Positions 28,461-37,320 of a DNA stretch of 64,000 bases are shown piece by piece; within the stretch, counting starts at the first letter, position 1; every line of letters starts with the position of its first letter. The stretch covers positions 186,001 through 250,000 of the forward strand of contig NZ_BNGS01000005.1 of assembly GCF_014905555.1 (NCBI RefSeq), in the 5' to 3' direction. The notes below the pieces were generated by a model, which searched no databases, was not told the origin of the DNA, and saw only the letters and a program-made list of their open reading frames with translations. This stretch comes from Streptomyces sp. Y2F8-2 (GTDB lineage Bacteria; Actinomycetota; Actinomycetes; Streptomycetales; Streptomycetaceae). The translations under genes and the position numbers were made by a program.

Positions 28461-29694
28461 GATGGGCGCGGACCGCACACCGAAGATCGTCGGGACCGTC
28501 TGGGGGCTGCTGGTCCTCAACACGCTCGGCTCCGCCGGCGCGAAGACCATCGTCCCGCTGCCCCGCTCCCTCATCCAGATGGTCACCATGGGCGCGCTGG
28601 TCGCCGCGTTCACGCTGGCGCTCATCGTCAATCTCCGGCTGCGCATCCGGCCCAGTGCGTACGTGTTCCTGCTCACCCTCCTCCTGGCGACGAGCGTGAT
28701 CTCCAGCGCGCACCTGGAGTCCGGGTTCGGCGCGCTGTTCCGGTGCTTCCGGCTGGCTCTCTTCGTCGGCACGCTGTGGCTGCTCACCCGCTGGTGGGAC
28801 GGCGGCATGACGTTCGTCCGGCACCACATCCGGATGTACTTCGCGGTGCTCGGGTCGGTGGCCGCCGGCCTGGTCGTCTCGCCCGGAGCGGCCCTGCCCG
28901 ACCTCTACGGCGGGCGGCTGGTCGGCGCGCTGTGGCCGCTCACCCCGCCGCAGATCGGCCAGTACGCCGCGGTGATCAGCGGGCTCACCGTGCTGCTCCT
29001 CATGGCCGGCAGGACCGACAGGACCAGCGCGGCGGTGGTCATCGTGCCGTCACTCGTCCTGCTCGGGCTGACCCACACCCGGACGGCCACGCTCGGTCTG
29101 CTGGTCGGGCTGGCGTTGGCGATCGGCTCGCTCCTGCTCACCAGCAGCGCGGCCCGCCGCTTCTTCACCTGGGCGGTGCTGTCCGCCACGGTGGCCGCGG
29201 TGGGGTTCGCCTCCGTGCTCCAGGCGTGGTTCCTGCGCGGACAGAGCAAGGAGAACTTCTCCAGCCTCACCGGTCGGGCCAAGGTCTGGGACGCCCTGCT
29301 GGCGGCGCCCCGGACGACCGGCGAGCAGTTGTTCGGCGTGGGCCTGGGAGACAAGTCGTTCGGCGGACTGCCGATCGACGACAGCTGGCTGGCCGTCTAC
29401 AACGAGCAGGGCCTGATCGGCGTGTCCCTCGTCGCGGCGTTCCTCATCGTGCTGGGCGGCGTCGCGTTGCTGCGGCCCCCGTCGCTGCAGAGGGCCTGCG
29501 CGATCTTTCTGATCAGCTACTGCGCGCTCGCGTCGTACACCGAGGCCGGTCTGGGCGACGCCTCGCCCTATCTGCTGCATCTGGCCGTGGCCGCCTCACT
29601 GCTCGCGGAACCTGCCGCGGCCACCGACCTCTCGACGCCCGAAGTCCCTCGCCGACGCATCCCGCTACGGACCCGCAGATCGGAGGTGACCTGA
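28453..29694 (+). CDS. O-antigen ligase/polymerase-like membrane protein (Wzy candidate)
   Basis: 413 residues, about ten to twelve hydrophobic segments, starting at GTG 28453 within the end of the beta-helix gene. The segment LTHTRTATLGLLVGLAL followed by a larger loop (GRAKVWDALLAAP....LFGVGLGDKSF....IDDSWLAVYNEQGLIGV) is the O-antigen ligase/polymerase (Wzy_C-type) pattern, with a loop Arg and His/Asp positions typical of repeat-unit polymerases. It is the only such protein in the operon and is therefore the best polymerase candidate. It should act on lipid-linked repeat units on the outer face. Confidence 0.8.
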   Translation: MAEMGADRTPKIVGTVWGLLVLNTLGSAGAKTIVPLPRSLIQMVTMGALVAAFTLALIVNLRLRIRPSAYVFLLTLLLATSVISSAHLESGFGALFRCFRLALFVGTLWLLTRWWDGGMTFVRHHIRMYFAVLGSVAAGLVVSPGAALPDLYGGRLVGALWPLTPPQIGQYAAVISGLTVLLLMAGRTDRTSAAVVIVPSLVLLGLTHTRTATLGLLVGLALAIGSLLLTSSAARRFFTWAVLSATVAAVGFASVLQAWFLRGQSKENFSSLTGRAKVWDALLAAPRTTGEQLFGVGLGDKSFGGLPIDDSWLAVYNEQGLIGVSLVAAFLIVLGGVALLRPPSLQRACAIFLISYCALASYTEAGLGDASPYLLHLAVAASLLAEPAAATDLSTPEVPRRRIPLRTRRSEVT

Positions 29695-29696
29695 GC

Positions 29697-30941
29697 ATGC
29701 ACATCCTCGTGGTGCACAACCGCTACGCCTCGGCACAGCCGAGCGGGGAGAACAAGGTCGTCGACCAGGAGGTGGCGCTGCTGCGCGAAGCCGGCCACCG
29801 GGTCGAGGTGTTCGAGCGGCGCAGCGACGACATCGCCGCCCGGTCCCTCCTCGGCAAGGTCGCAGTGCCGCTCCTTGTGCCGTGGAACCCGGCGGTCCGC
29901 ACGGAGCTCGCCGCCCGGCTGCGCAGCGAGCGGCCGGACGTGGTGCACGTCCACAACGTCTTCCCGCTCCTGTCGCCGGCGGTCCTCGCCGCCTGTGCCG
30001 ACGCCGGCGTGCCCGCCGTCGCCACCCTGCACAACTACACCCAGGTCTGCCCGCCCGGCACGCTGCAGCGGGACGGCCGGCCGTGCACCGAGTGCGTCGG
30101 GTCGGCGGTGCCGCTGCCCGCCGTCCGGCACGGCTGCTACCGGAACTCCCGCCTTGCGACGGTGCCGCTCGCGGTCAGCCTGTCGGTCAACCGGCGGCGG
30201 TGGTGGTCCGGCGTGGAGCGGTTCTTCTGCATCTCCGCGGCGCAGCGCGATGTCCTGGTGCGGGCCGGAATGCCGGCCGAGCGGCTGGCGGTGAAGCACA
30301 ACTTCGTGCCCGACCCGGAAGCCCGCCGAGTGGACGCCGGCGAGCATCTGCTCTATCTCGGCCGACTCGCGGAGGCCAAGGGCGTGCGGCTGCTCATGGC
30401 CGCGTGGGACGAGATCGCGGCGAGCGGCGGGGTGGGCGTGCCGCTCGTGATCGCCGGCACGGGCCCGCTGGAGCCGGATGTGACCGCCTGGGCGGCGGGC
30501 CGCGACGACGTGCGCTACGTCGGCCTGTTGGACCCGGCGGAGTGCCAGAAGGCCATCGCGCGATCGGTCGCCGTGGTGGCTCCCTCGACGTGGCTGGAGG
30601 CGTTCGGCCTGGTGGTCGTGGAGGCGATGGCGGCGGGGGTCCCGGTCATCGCCGCCGGTCACGGCGCCTTCGTCGAACTCGTCGAGGACGGGGTCACCGG
30701 ACTGCTGCACCGGCCGGGCGAGTCCGTCTCGCTCGCGTCCTGCATACGCCGGATCGCGGCCGAACCGGACCGTAACCGGGAGATGGGCCAGGCGGCCCGT
30801 ATCCGTTACGAACAGGGTTTCAGCCCGGCGGTGGGGCTCGACCGCCTGGTTGACGAGTACCGCACCGCGATCGCGGGTCGGTCAGCACTGGCTCGCGGAG
30901 GGGACACCCGCGCGAGCAGGGGGGATGGGGACAGCAGATGA
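29697..30941 (+). CDS. Family 4-type glycosyltransferase
   Basis: 414 residues, GT-B fold. The N-terminal domain has HNRYASAQPSGENKVVDQEVALLREAGHRVEVF and PDVVHVHNVFPLLSPAVL. A Cys-containing insert (YTQVCPPGTLQRDGRPCTECVG...HGCYRNS) is typical of one GT4 subgroup in exopolysaccharide clusters. The C-terminal domain has LLYLGRLAEAKGVRLLMAAW and the donor motif STWLEAFGLVVVEAMAAGVPVIA with its two glutamates. It begins three bases after the Wzy-like gene. Donor and linkage are unknown. Confidence 0.88.
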   Translation: MHILVVHNRYASAQPSGENKVVDQEVALLREAGHRVEVFERRSDDIAARSLLGKVAVPLLVPWNPAVRTELAARLRSERPDVVHVHNVFPLLSPAVLAACADAGVPAVATLHNYTQVCPPGTLQRDGRPCTECVGSAVPLPAVRHGCYRNSRLATVPLAVSLSVNRRRWWSGVERFFCISAAQRDVLVRAGMPAERLAVKHNFVPDPEARRVDAGEHLLYLGRLAEAKGVRLLMAAWDEIAASGGVGVPLVIAGTGPLEPDVTAWAAGRDDVRYVGLLDPAECQKAIARSVAVVAPSTWLEAFGLVVVEAMAAGVPVIAAGHGAFVELVEDGVTGLLHRPGESVSLASCIRRIAAEPDRNREMGQAARIRYEQGFSPAVGLDRLVDEYRTAIAGRSALARGGDTRASRGDGDSR

Positions 30942-32188
30942 CACGATGCCGACTCTGCGGCTCGGAAGCGATGGCGAGCGTCGTCGATCTCGGGGCGACG
31001 CCACCATGTGAGAGCTTTCTCGCCGCGGACCGACTGGACCAGCCGGAGCCCGCGTACCCGCTGCACCTGCGGGTCTGCACCAACTGCTGGCTGGCGCAGA
31101 TCCCGCCACTGATCACGCCGGAGGAGACGTTCAGCGAGTACGCGTACTTCTCCTCCTACTCGACCTCCTGGGTGGAACACGCGCGCACGTTCGTCGCCGA
31201 CGCCGTACAGCGGGTGGGTCTCGGCCCCGACGCCTTCGTGGTGGAGGTCGCGAGCAACGACGGGTACCTGCTGAGGCACGTGGTGGACCGGGGGATCCGC
31301 TGCCTCGGCATCGAGCCGTCGGTCAACGTCGGTGCCACGGCGCGGGAGGCGGGTGTGCCCACGCTCACGGAGTTCCTGAGCCCGGAGACCGGCTCGGCCG
31401 TCCGTGCAGAGCACGGCCCTGCGGACCTGGTCGTGGCCAACAACGTGTACGCGCACATCCCCGACGTGGTCGGGTTCACGCAGGGGCTGCGCGCCCTGGT
31501 CGCCGACGACGGCTGGGTCTCCATCGAGGTGCAGCACCTGCTGACCCTGATCGAGGAGAACCAGTACGACACGATCTACCACGAGCACTTCCAGTACTAC
31601 ACGGTCGCGTCCGCGATCCGGGCGCTGGCGAGCGGCGGACTCACGCTCGTGGACGTCGAGTTGCTGCCCACACACGGCGGCTCCATCCGGCTGTGGTCCC
31701 GGCCGGCCGAGGTGGCCGGCCAGCCGAGCGGGAGGGTGGCCGACGTGCTGGCCCGGGAGAAGGCCGCCGGGCTGCAGGAGCTGTCCGGGTACACCGAGTT
31801 CTCCGCCCGGGTGGCCAAGGTGCGCCGGGACCTCCTCAAGTTCCTCATCGAGGCGGCCGAGCGCGGCGAGACGGTCGTCGGCTACGGCGCCCCGGGCAAG
31901 GGCAACACCTTGCTCAACCACTGCGGCATCCGGCCCGACCTGCTCCCGTACACGGTCGATCGCAACCCCTACAAGCACGGCAGGTTCACCCCGGGCACCC
32001 GCATCCCGATCCTGCCGCCCGAGCAGATAGCCACCGACAGACCGCACTACGTCCTCGTCCTCCCGTGGAACCTGCGGGCCGAGCTGGTCGAGCAGCTGTC
32101 CTTCGTGCACGACTGGGGCGGCCGGCTGGTCTTTCCCATCCCGGAACTGAGCATCGTCGAGGTCGCGTCTCGAGAGGTCACAGCATGA
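30938..32188 (+). CDS. NDP-hexose C-methyltransferase (class I SAM-dependent)
   Basis: 416 residues in the three-part arrangement of sugar C-methyltransferases such as TylC3: an N-terminal zinc module with two CxxC pairs (CRLCG and CTNCW), a SAM-binding Rossmann domain (VVEVASNDGYLLRHVV, IEPSVNVG, ADLVVANNVYAHIPD) and a C-terminal nucleotide-sugar domain (GYGAPGKGNTLLNHCGI). The EVQHLLTLIEENQYDTIYHEHFQYY block is characteristic. It should methylate C3 of an NDP-4-keto-6-deoxy sugar, making a branched sugar. It overlaps both neighbours by ATGA. Confidence 0.87.
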   Translation: MTRCRLCGSEAMASVVDLGATPPCESFLAADRLDQPEPAYPLHLRVCTNCWLAQIPPLITPEETFSEYAYFSSYSTSWVEHARTFVADAVQRVGLGPDAFVVEVASNDGYLLRHVVDRGIRCLGIEPSVNVGATAREAGVPTLTEFLSPETGSAVRAEHGPADLVVANNVYAHIPDVVGFTQGLRALVADDGWVSIEVQHLLTLIEENQYDTIYHEHFQYYTVASAIRALASGGLTLVDVELLPTHGGSIRLWSRPAEVAGQPSGRVADVLAREKAAGLQELSGYTEFSARVAKVRRDLLKFLIEAAERGETVVGYGAPGKGNTLLNHCGIRPDLLPYTVDRNPYKHGRFTPGTRIPILPPEQIATDRPHYVLVLPWNLRAELVEQLSFVHDWGGRLVFPIPELSIVEVASREVTA

Positions 32189-32991
32189 AGGTCGTTCTGT
32201 TCTGCGGCGGTTACGGGATGCGGATGCGCAACGGCGCCGCCGACGACGTGCCCAAGCCGATGGCGATGGTCGGCCCGAGGCCGCTGATCTGGCACGTCAT
32301 GCGCTACTACGCGCACTTCGGGCACACCGAGTTCATCCTGTGCCTTGGATACGGCGCCCACCACATCAAGGACTTCTTCCTCAACTACGAGGAGACGACG
32401 TCCAACGACTTCGTGCTGCGAGGCGGGCGGACCGAGCTGCTGTCCACCGACATCTCGGACTGGACGATCACGTTCGCGCAGACCGGCATCGAGTCACCGA
32501 TCGGGGAGCGGCTGCGCCGGGTCCGGCACCACCTGGACGGCGACGAGATGTTCCTCGCCAACTACGCCGACGTGCTCACCGACGCCCCGCTGCCGGAGAT
32601 GATCGAGAAGTTCGCGCAGCGCGACGCCGGTGCGTCGATGATGGTGGTGCCCCCGCAGTCGTCGTTCCACTGCGTGGAGTTGGGCGAGGACGGCCTGGTG
32701 GGCGGCATCACCGCGGTGAGCGAACTGCCGCTGTGGGAGAACGGCGGCTACTTCGTGCTCCGCCAGGAGGTCTTCGACCACATCCCGGAGAACGGGGACC
32801 TGGTCGCCGACGGATGCGCCCAACTGGCCAAGCGCGGCCGGCTGGTGGCGCACCAGCACCGCGGCTTCTGGAAGCCGACCGACACCGTCAAGGAGCGGGC
32901 CGCGCTCGACGCCGCCTACGCCCGGGGCGACCGCCCGTGGGCCGTGTGGGAACGCGACGGCGCGGGAGCGGGCGCCGGGGTGACCGCGTGA
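32185..32991 (+). CDS. Glucose-1-phosphate cytidylyltransferase-like nucleotidyltransferase
   Basis: 268 residues. The start MKVVLFCGGYGMRMR is the nucleotide-binding loop of sugar nucleotidyltransferases. The segment KPMAMVGPRPLIWHVMRYYAHFGHTEFILCLGYGAHHIKDFF closely follows the RfbF/DdhA cytidylyltransferase pattern, as does GFWKPTDTVKE near the C-terminus. It should activate a hexose 1-phosphate, probably with CTP. No CDP-glucose 4,6-dehydratase (RfbG) is coded next to it, so the 4-keto substrate for the C-methyltransferase must come from elsewhere or by another route. Confidence 0.82.
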   Translation: MKVVLFCGGYGMRMRNGAADDVPKPMAMVGPRPLIWHVMRYYAHFGHTEFILCLGYGAHHIKDFFLNYEETTSNDFVLRGGRTELLSTDISDWTITFAQTGIESPIGERLRRVRHHLDGDEMFLANYADVLTDAPLPEMIEKFAQRDAGASMMVVPPQSSFHCVELGEDGLVGGITAVSELPLWENGGYFVLRQEVFDHIPENGDLVADGCAQLAKRGRLVAHQHRGFWKPTDTVKERAALDAAYARGDRPWAVWERDGAGAGAGVTA

Positions 32992-33635
32992 TCCGGCTCG
33001 GCGCCGGGCGCCTGGAGCGGATCGTCGCGGTGGGCGCGCACTGCGACGACATCGCCATCGGCGCCGGCGGCACGCTGCTGACGCTGTGCCTCGCGCGGCC
33101 GGGCATCCGTGTCGACGCGCTCGTGCTCTCCGGCGGCGGCAGCGAGCGGGAGCAGGAGGAGCAGGCCGCGCTCGCCGCGTTCTGCCCGGGCGCCGACCTG
33201 CGGCTGACCGTGCACAAGCTGCCGGACGGCCGGCTGCCCGCGCACTGGGAGGAGGCCAAGGCCGCGGTCGAGGAACTGCGCGAACAGACGGAGCCGGATC
33301 TCGTGCTGGCCCCGCGCACCGATGACGCGCACCAGGACCACCGCGGCCTGGCCAAGCTGATACCCACCGCCTTCCGCGACCACCTCGTGCTCGGCTACGA
33401 GATCGTCAAGTGGGACGGCGATCTCGGCCGCCCGGCGGCGTACCAGCCACTCTCCCCGGAGATCACCGAACAGAAGGTGCGGCTGCTGCAGGAGCACTAC
33501 CCCTCGCAGCGGCACCGGCCCTGGTACGACCGGGAGGCCTTCCTCGGCCTTGCGCGGATCCGCGGCATCGAATGCCACGAGCGCTACGCCGAGGCGTTCG
33601 CCGCCACCAAACTCACGCTCAACCTGGGGGGTTGA
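32988..33635 (+). CDS. PIG-L family deacetylase
   Basis: 215 residues from GTG 32988 (GTGA overlap). Zinc-site signatures are VGAHCDDIAIGAGGTL near the N-terminus (the AHxDD motif) and DDAHQDHRGLAKL (the HxDH metal pair) near residue 105. The family removes acetyl groups from GlcNAc-type sugars, as in GlcNAc-PI or mycothiol precursors. Sitting between a nucleotidyltransferase and an epimerase, it probably deacetylates an intermediate of this polysaccharide. Length is normal for the LmbE core. Confidence 0.85.
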   Translation: MIRLGAGRLERIVAVGAHCDDIAIGAGGTLLTLCLARPGIRVDALVLSGGGSEREQEEQAALAAFCPGADLRLTVHKLPDGRLPAHWEEAKAAVEELREQTEPDLVLAPRTDDAHQDHRGLAKLIPTAFRDHLVLGYEIVKWDGDLGRPAAYQPLSPEITEQKVRLLQEHYPSQRHRPWYDREAFLGLARIRGIECHERYAEAFAATKLTLNLGG

Positions 33636-33638
33636 ACC

Positions 33639-34664
33639 ATGCGCGTACTACTGACCGGACACCAGGGCTACCTGGGCACCGTGATGGCACCGGTCCTTGC
33701 GGCCGCCGGGCACGAGGTCGTCGGCCTCGACTCCGGCCTGTTCGCCGACTGCGTCCTTGGCCCGACACCTGCGGACCCGCCGGGGCATCGGGTGGACCTG
33801 CGCGATGTCACGGCCGAACACGTGGCCGGGGTGGACGCCGTGATCCACCTGGCCGCCCTGTCCAACGACCCGCTGGGATCGCTGGCGCCGGAGCTCACCT
33901 ACGACATCAACCACCACGCGTCCGTACGGCTGGCCCGGCTGGCCCGCGACGCCGGAGTGCGGCGCTTCCTGTACGCGTCGACCTGCTCGGTCTACGGCGC
34001 CGCCGGCGGCGACGACCTGGTGGGCGAGGACGCCCCGCTGCGCCCGGTGACGCCGTACGCGGAGTCCAAGGTGCGGGTGGAGGACGACCTGCACGCGCTG
34101 GCCGACGGCGACTTCACCCCGGTGTTCATGCGCAACGCCACCGCCTTCGGCTACTCGCCCCGGCTGCGCGCCGACATCGTGCTGAACAACCTGGTGGGCC
34201 ACGCGCTCCTGTCCGGCGAGGTCCTTGTTCTCTCCGACGGCACCCCCTGGCGCCCGCTGGTGCACGCCGCCGACATCGCGCGAGCCTTCACGGCCGCGCT
34301 GACAGCGCCGCGCGAAGCGGTGCACGACCGGGCGTTCAACATCGGCAGCGAGACCAACAACGTCACGGTCGCCGAGATCGCCGGGCAGGTCGCCGAGGCG
34401 GTGTCCGGCGCGAAGGTGGTGATCACCGGGGAGACCGGTGCCGATCCGCGGTCGTACCGGGTGGACTTCTCCCGGTTCCGCGCGGCGATCCCCGGCTTCG
34501 ACTGCGAGTGGTCCGTGAAGCGGGGCGCGCTCGAACTCGCCGACGCCTACCGCGAACACGGACTGACCCGGGAGGACTTCGAGCGACGCTTCACCCGCCT
34601 CGCCGTGCTGCGCGCGGCGTCCGACGCCGGCACCGTCGACGACACCCTGCGGTGGCGCCGATGA
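33639..34664 (+). CDS. NAD-dependent sugar epimerase/dehydratase (extended SDR)
   Basis: 341 residues. The N-terminal cofactor loop is LLTGHQGYLGTVMAPVL (GxxGxxG), with AALSNDP and the active-site set YASTCSVYG (Ser/Thr) and TPYAESKVRVE (YxxxK). The family includes nucleotide-sugar epimerases, dehydratases and reductases. It lies three bases after the PIG-L gene and overlaps the DUF4910 gene. It could supply the 4,6-dehydratase or epimerase activity the pathway needs, but sequence alone does not decide. Confidence 0.86.
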   Translation: MRVLLTGHQGYLGTVMAPVLAAAGHEVVGLDSGLFADCVLGPTPADPPGHRVDLRDVTAEHVAGVDAVIHLAALSNDPLGSLAPELTYDINHHASVRLARLARDAGVRRFLYASTCSVYGAAGGDDLVGEDAPLRPVTPYAESKVRVEDDLHALADGDFTPVFMRNATAFGYSPRLRADIVLNNLVGHALLSGEVLVLSDGTPWRPLVHAADIARAFTAALTAPREAVHDRAFNIGSETNNVTVAEIAGQVAEAVSGAKVVITGETGADPRSYRVDFSRFRAAIPGFDCEWSVKRGALELADAYREHGLTREDFERRFTRLAVLRAASDAGTVDDTLRWRR

Positions 34665-36025
34665 CCACGGCCGGCGAACAGCCGGTGGCGGCTGCCGGCG
34701 ACCAGATGTACGCACTGGTGGAGCGGCTGTACCCGCTGTGCCGGAGCATCACCGGCGACGGTGTGCGCGCCACCCTCGACATCGTCGGCGAGTACATCCC
34801 GCTCCAGGTGCACGAGGTGCCGACCGGGACCCAGGTACTCGACTGGACGGTGCCGCAGGAGTGGAACATCCGGGACGCGTACATCGCCGACCCCGCCGGC
34901 AACCGGGTCGTCGACTTCGCCGCGTCCAGCCTGCACGTGCTCGGCTACAGCGTGCCGGTGTCGCGGACCATGCCGCTGTCCGAGCTGCGCCCGCACCTGC
35001 ACACCCTGCCGGACCACCCGTCCTGGGTGCCGTACCGCACCAGCTACTACAAGCCGGAATGGGGGTTCTGCCTGGCCCAGGAGACCCTGGACGCGATGCC
35101 GGACGGCGAGTACGAGGTGCGCATCGACTCCACGCTCGCCGACGGCCACCTCACCTACGCCGAGCACGTGGTCCCCGGGCAGGTCGCCGACGAGGTGATC
35201 GTCTCCTGCCACGTCTGCCACCCGTCGCTGGCCAACGACAACATGGCCGGCGTCGCGGTGGCGACGTTCCTGGCCCGGGAGCTGGCGGCGGAAAGGCCGT
35301 ACTACACGTACCGGTTCATCTTCGCCCCCGGCACCATCGGGGCGATCACCTGGCTGGCCCGCAACGCGGAACGGGTGAATGGCGTATCCCCTGCTCTGGG
35401 GGCCCCTCCCGGCCGAAGGCTGGGGGAGGAGCCGAGAGCTGGGGGAAGGGTCAAGCACGGCGTCGTGCTGGCCTGCGCCGGGGACCCGGGCCAGTTGACG
35501 TACAAGCAGAGCAGGCGCGGCGACGCGGAGATCGACCGGGTGATGCGGCACGTGCTGACCGCCTCCGAACGGCCGCACCGCGTCACCGAGTTCACCCCGT
35601 ACGGCTACGACGAGCGGCAGTTCTGCTCGCCCGGGTTCGATCTCGGGGTGGGCTCGCTCACCCGGACCCCGTACGCGGGCTATCCCGAGTACCACACCTC
35701 GGCGGACAACCTGGACTTCGTCTCGCCTGAGGCCATGGCGGACACCCTGGCCGTCTGCCGCGAGGCGTTCGCCGTCCTCGACCGCAACCGGCGGTACCTC
35801 AACCTCAGCCCCTACGGCGAACCGCAGCTGGGCCGGCGCGGGTTGTACGACGCGCTCGGCGGCCGCAGCGACACCAAGCAGGCCCAGATGGCCATGCTCT
35901 GGGTGCTCAACCTGTCCGACGGCGAGCACAGTCTGCTGGACGTCGCCGAGCGGTCCGGGCTGCCGTTCGACACCGTCGCCGGCGCGGCCGACGCCCTGCA
36001 CGGCGCCGGGCTGATCAAGGCGTGA
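34661..36025 (+). CDS. DUF4910 aminopeptidase-like protein, with in-frame insertion
   Basis: 454 residues, overlapping the epimerase gene by ATGA. The DUF4910 pattern is clear: YPLCRSITGDGVRATLDIV, VLDWTVPQEWNIRDAYI, then a metallopeptidase-like core VIVSCHVCHPSLANDNMAGVAVA and EYHTSADNLDFVSPEAM. A winged helix closes the C-terminus. The Zn-peptidase-like residues (His, Asn-Asp, Glu-His) are kept. Near residues 240-263 the protein carries about 22 extra residues (GVSPALGAPPGRRLGEEPRA) encoded by a palindromic element. Proteins of this family often accompany nucleotide-sugar C-methyltransferases; the reaction is unknown. Confidence 0.82.
   Translation: MTTAGEQPVAAAGDQMYALVERLYPLCRSITGDGVRATLDIVGEYIPLQVHEVPTGTQVLDWTVPQEWNIRDAYIADPAGNRVVDFAASSLHVLGYSVPVSRTMPLSELRPHLHTLPDHPSWVPYRTSYYKPEWGFCLAQETLDAMPDGEYEVRIDSTLADGHLTYAEHVVPGQVADEVIVSCHVCHPSLANDNMAGVAVATFLARELAAERPYYTYRFIFAPGTIGAITWLARNAERVNGVSPALGAPPGRRLGEEPRAGGRVKHGVVLACAGDPGQLTYKQSRRGDAEIDRVMRHVLTASERPHRVTEFTPYGYDERQFCSPGFDLGVGSLTRTPYAGYPEYHTSADNLDFVSPEAMADTLAVCREAFAVLDRNRRYLNLSPYGEPQLGRRGLYDALGGRSDTKQAQMAMLWVLNLSDGEHSLLDVAERSGLPFDTVAGAADALHGAGLIKA
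35387..35450 (+). repeat. Composite palindromic element inside the DUF4910 gene
   Basis: The outer ends read CCCCTGCTC (35387-35395) and GAGAGCTGGGGGAAGG (35434-35449). These match the reverse complement of the element at 40673. Between them lies TGGGGG, CCCCTCCC, GCCgaaGGC and GGGGGAGG, matching the pattern of the element at 20726. It therefore looks like one element nested in another. The reading frame stays open through it. Confidence 0.65.
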
Positions 36026-37320
36026 CGCCGATGACCGTCGAGGGGGAGAAGACGACCAGACCGGCCGGGTCCGCCAAGCGGGCCCTGGTCGGCCGACTGT
36101 CGTGGGGGCTGGCCGACCAGGCGGCCTCCAGCATGTCCAACTTCGCGGTGGGCATCTACGTGGCCCGCTCGCTGGGGGTGACCGCCTTCGGCGTGTTCAG
36201 CCTGGCCTGGGTGACCTACGGCGTGGTGCTCAACGTCTCCCGCGGTCTGTCCACCGACCCGCTCGTGGTCCGCTTCAGCGGTGTGCCGGACGCGTCCTGG
36301 CGCGGGGCGGTGGCCCGGTCGACGGGTACCGCACTCGGCGTCGGCAGCGCCATAGGTGCGGTGTGTCTGGTGGTCGGGCTCGGTCTCGGCGGCCGGTTGG
36401 GGCCCGCGTTCGCCTGCCTCGGCGTCATGATGCCGGGCCTGCTGCTGCAGGACGCCTGGCGGTTCGGGTTCTTCGCCGCCGGCAACGGGCGCAAGGCGTT
36501 CGTCAACGACGTCGTGTGGGGCATCGCGCTCGTCCCTGCCATGGTCGTCGCGGCCCATGTGGGCAGCGTGGCCGCTTTCGTGCTCGCCTGGGGCGCGTCC
36601 GCCGCCGTGGCCGCCGCGTACGGCTGCCTCCAGTCCGGCATCCGGCCCCGGATGGCCGAGGCACGTGGGTGGCTTCGCGAACAGCGCGATCTCGGCTACC
36701 GGTACCTGGTCGAGAACGTCAGCCTCAGCGGTGCGAGCCAGCTGCGGGCGTACGGGCTGGGCGCGATCGTCGGGGTCGGCGCGGTGGGTGCGGTGCGGGG
36801 CGCCGAACTCCTGATGGGCCCCTTCCTCGCCGTACTGATGGGCCTGTCGCTGGTCACCGTCCCGGAGGCGGCACGCGTGCTGCGGCAGGCCCCGCACCGC
36901 CTCGGCCCGTTCTGCCTCCGGCTGGGCGGCGGGCAGGCTGTCGCCGCGCTCCTGTGGGGCGGGGCCCTGCTGCTGGTGCCGGACCGGCTCGGCGAGCTCG
37001 TGCTCGGCGACGTCTGGCACTCCGCCTCGCAGCTCATCGTGGCGATCACCTTCAGTGTCGCGGGCGCGGGCCTCGGCACCGGCGCGGCGGCCGGGCTGCG
37101 CGCGCTCGGCGCGGCCCGGCGCAGCCTGCGCTGCCAGCTGTTCGCCTCCGCCTGTTACGTCGGCGGCGGGCTCGGCGGAGCGGCGCTCGCCGGCACGGTC
37201 GGCTCGGCCTGGGGCGTCGCCGCCGCGACCGTCAGCGGCTCGGCCGTGTGGTGGCTGCAGCTGCGGTCCGCCCTGCGCGAACGCCACCACGACTCCGTTC
37301 CCGAAGTGAGGACCTCATGA
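36022..37320 (+). CDS. Polysaccharide flippase-like membrane protein (Wzx candidate)
   Basis: 432 residues starting at GTG 36022, with about twelve hydrophobic segments spread evenly. The opening RLSWGLADQAASSMSNFAVGIYVARSLGVTAFGVFSLAW is the typical first helix pair of MOP-superfamily polysaccharide transporters (Wzx/RfbX). It would move lipid-linked repeat units to the outer face for the Wzy-like polymerase. It overlaps both neighbouring genes. It is the only flippase candidate in the operon. Confidence 0.84.
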   Translation: MTPMTVEGEKTTRPAGSAKRALVGRLSWGLADQAASSMSNFAVGIYVARSLGVTAFGVFSLAWVTYGVVLNVSRGLSTDPLVVRFSGVPDASWRGAVARSTGTALGVGSAIGAVCLVVGLGLGGRLGPAFACLGVMMPGLLLQDAWRFGFFAAGNGRKAFVNDVVWGIALVPAMVVAAHVGSVAAFVLAWGASAAVAAAYGCLQSGIRPRMAEARGWLREQRDLGYRYLVENVSLSGASQLRAYGLGAIVGVGAVGAVRGAELLMGPFLAVLMGLSLVTVPEAARVLRQAPHRLGPFCLRLGGGQAVAALLWGGALLLVPDRLGELVLGDVWHSASQLIVAITFSVAGAGLGTGAAAGLRALGAARRSLRCQLFASACYVGGGLGGAALAGTVGSAWGVAAATVSGSAVWWLQLRSALRERHHDSVPEVRTS

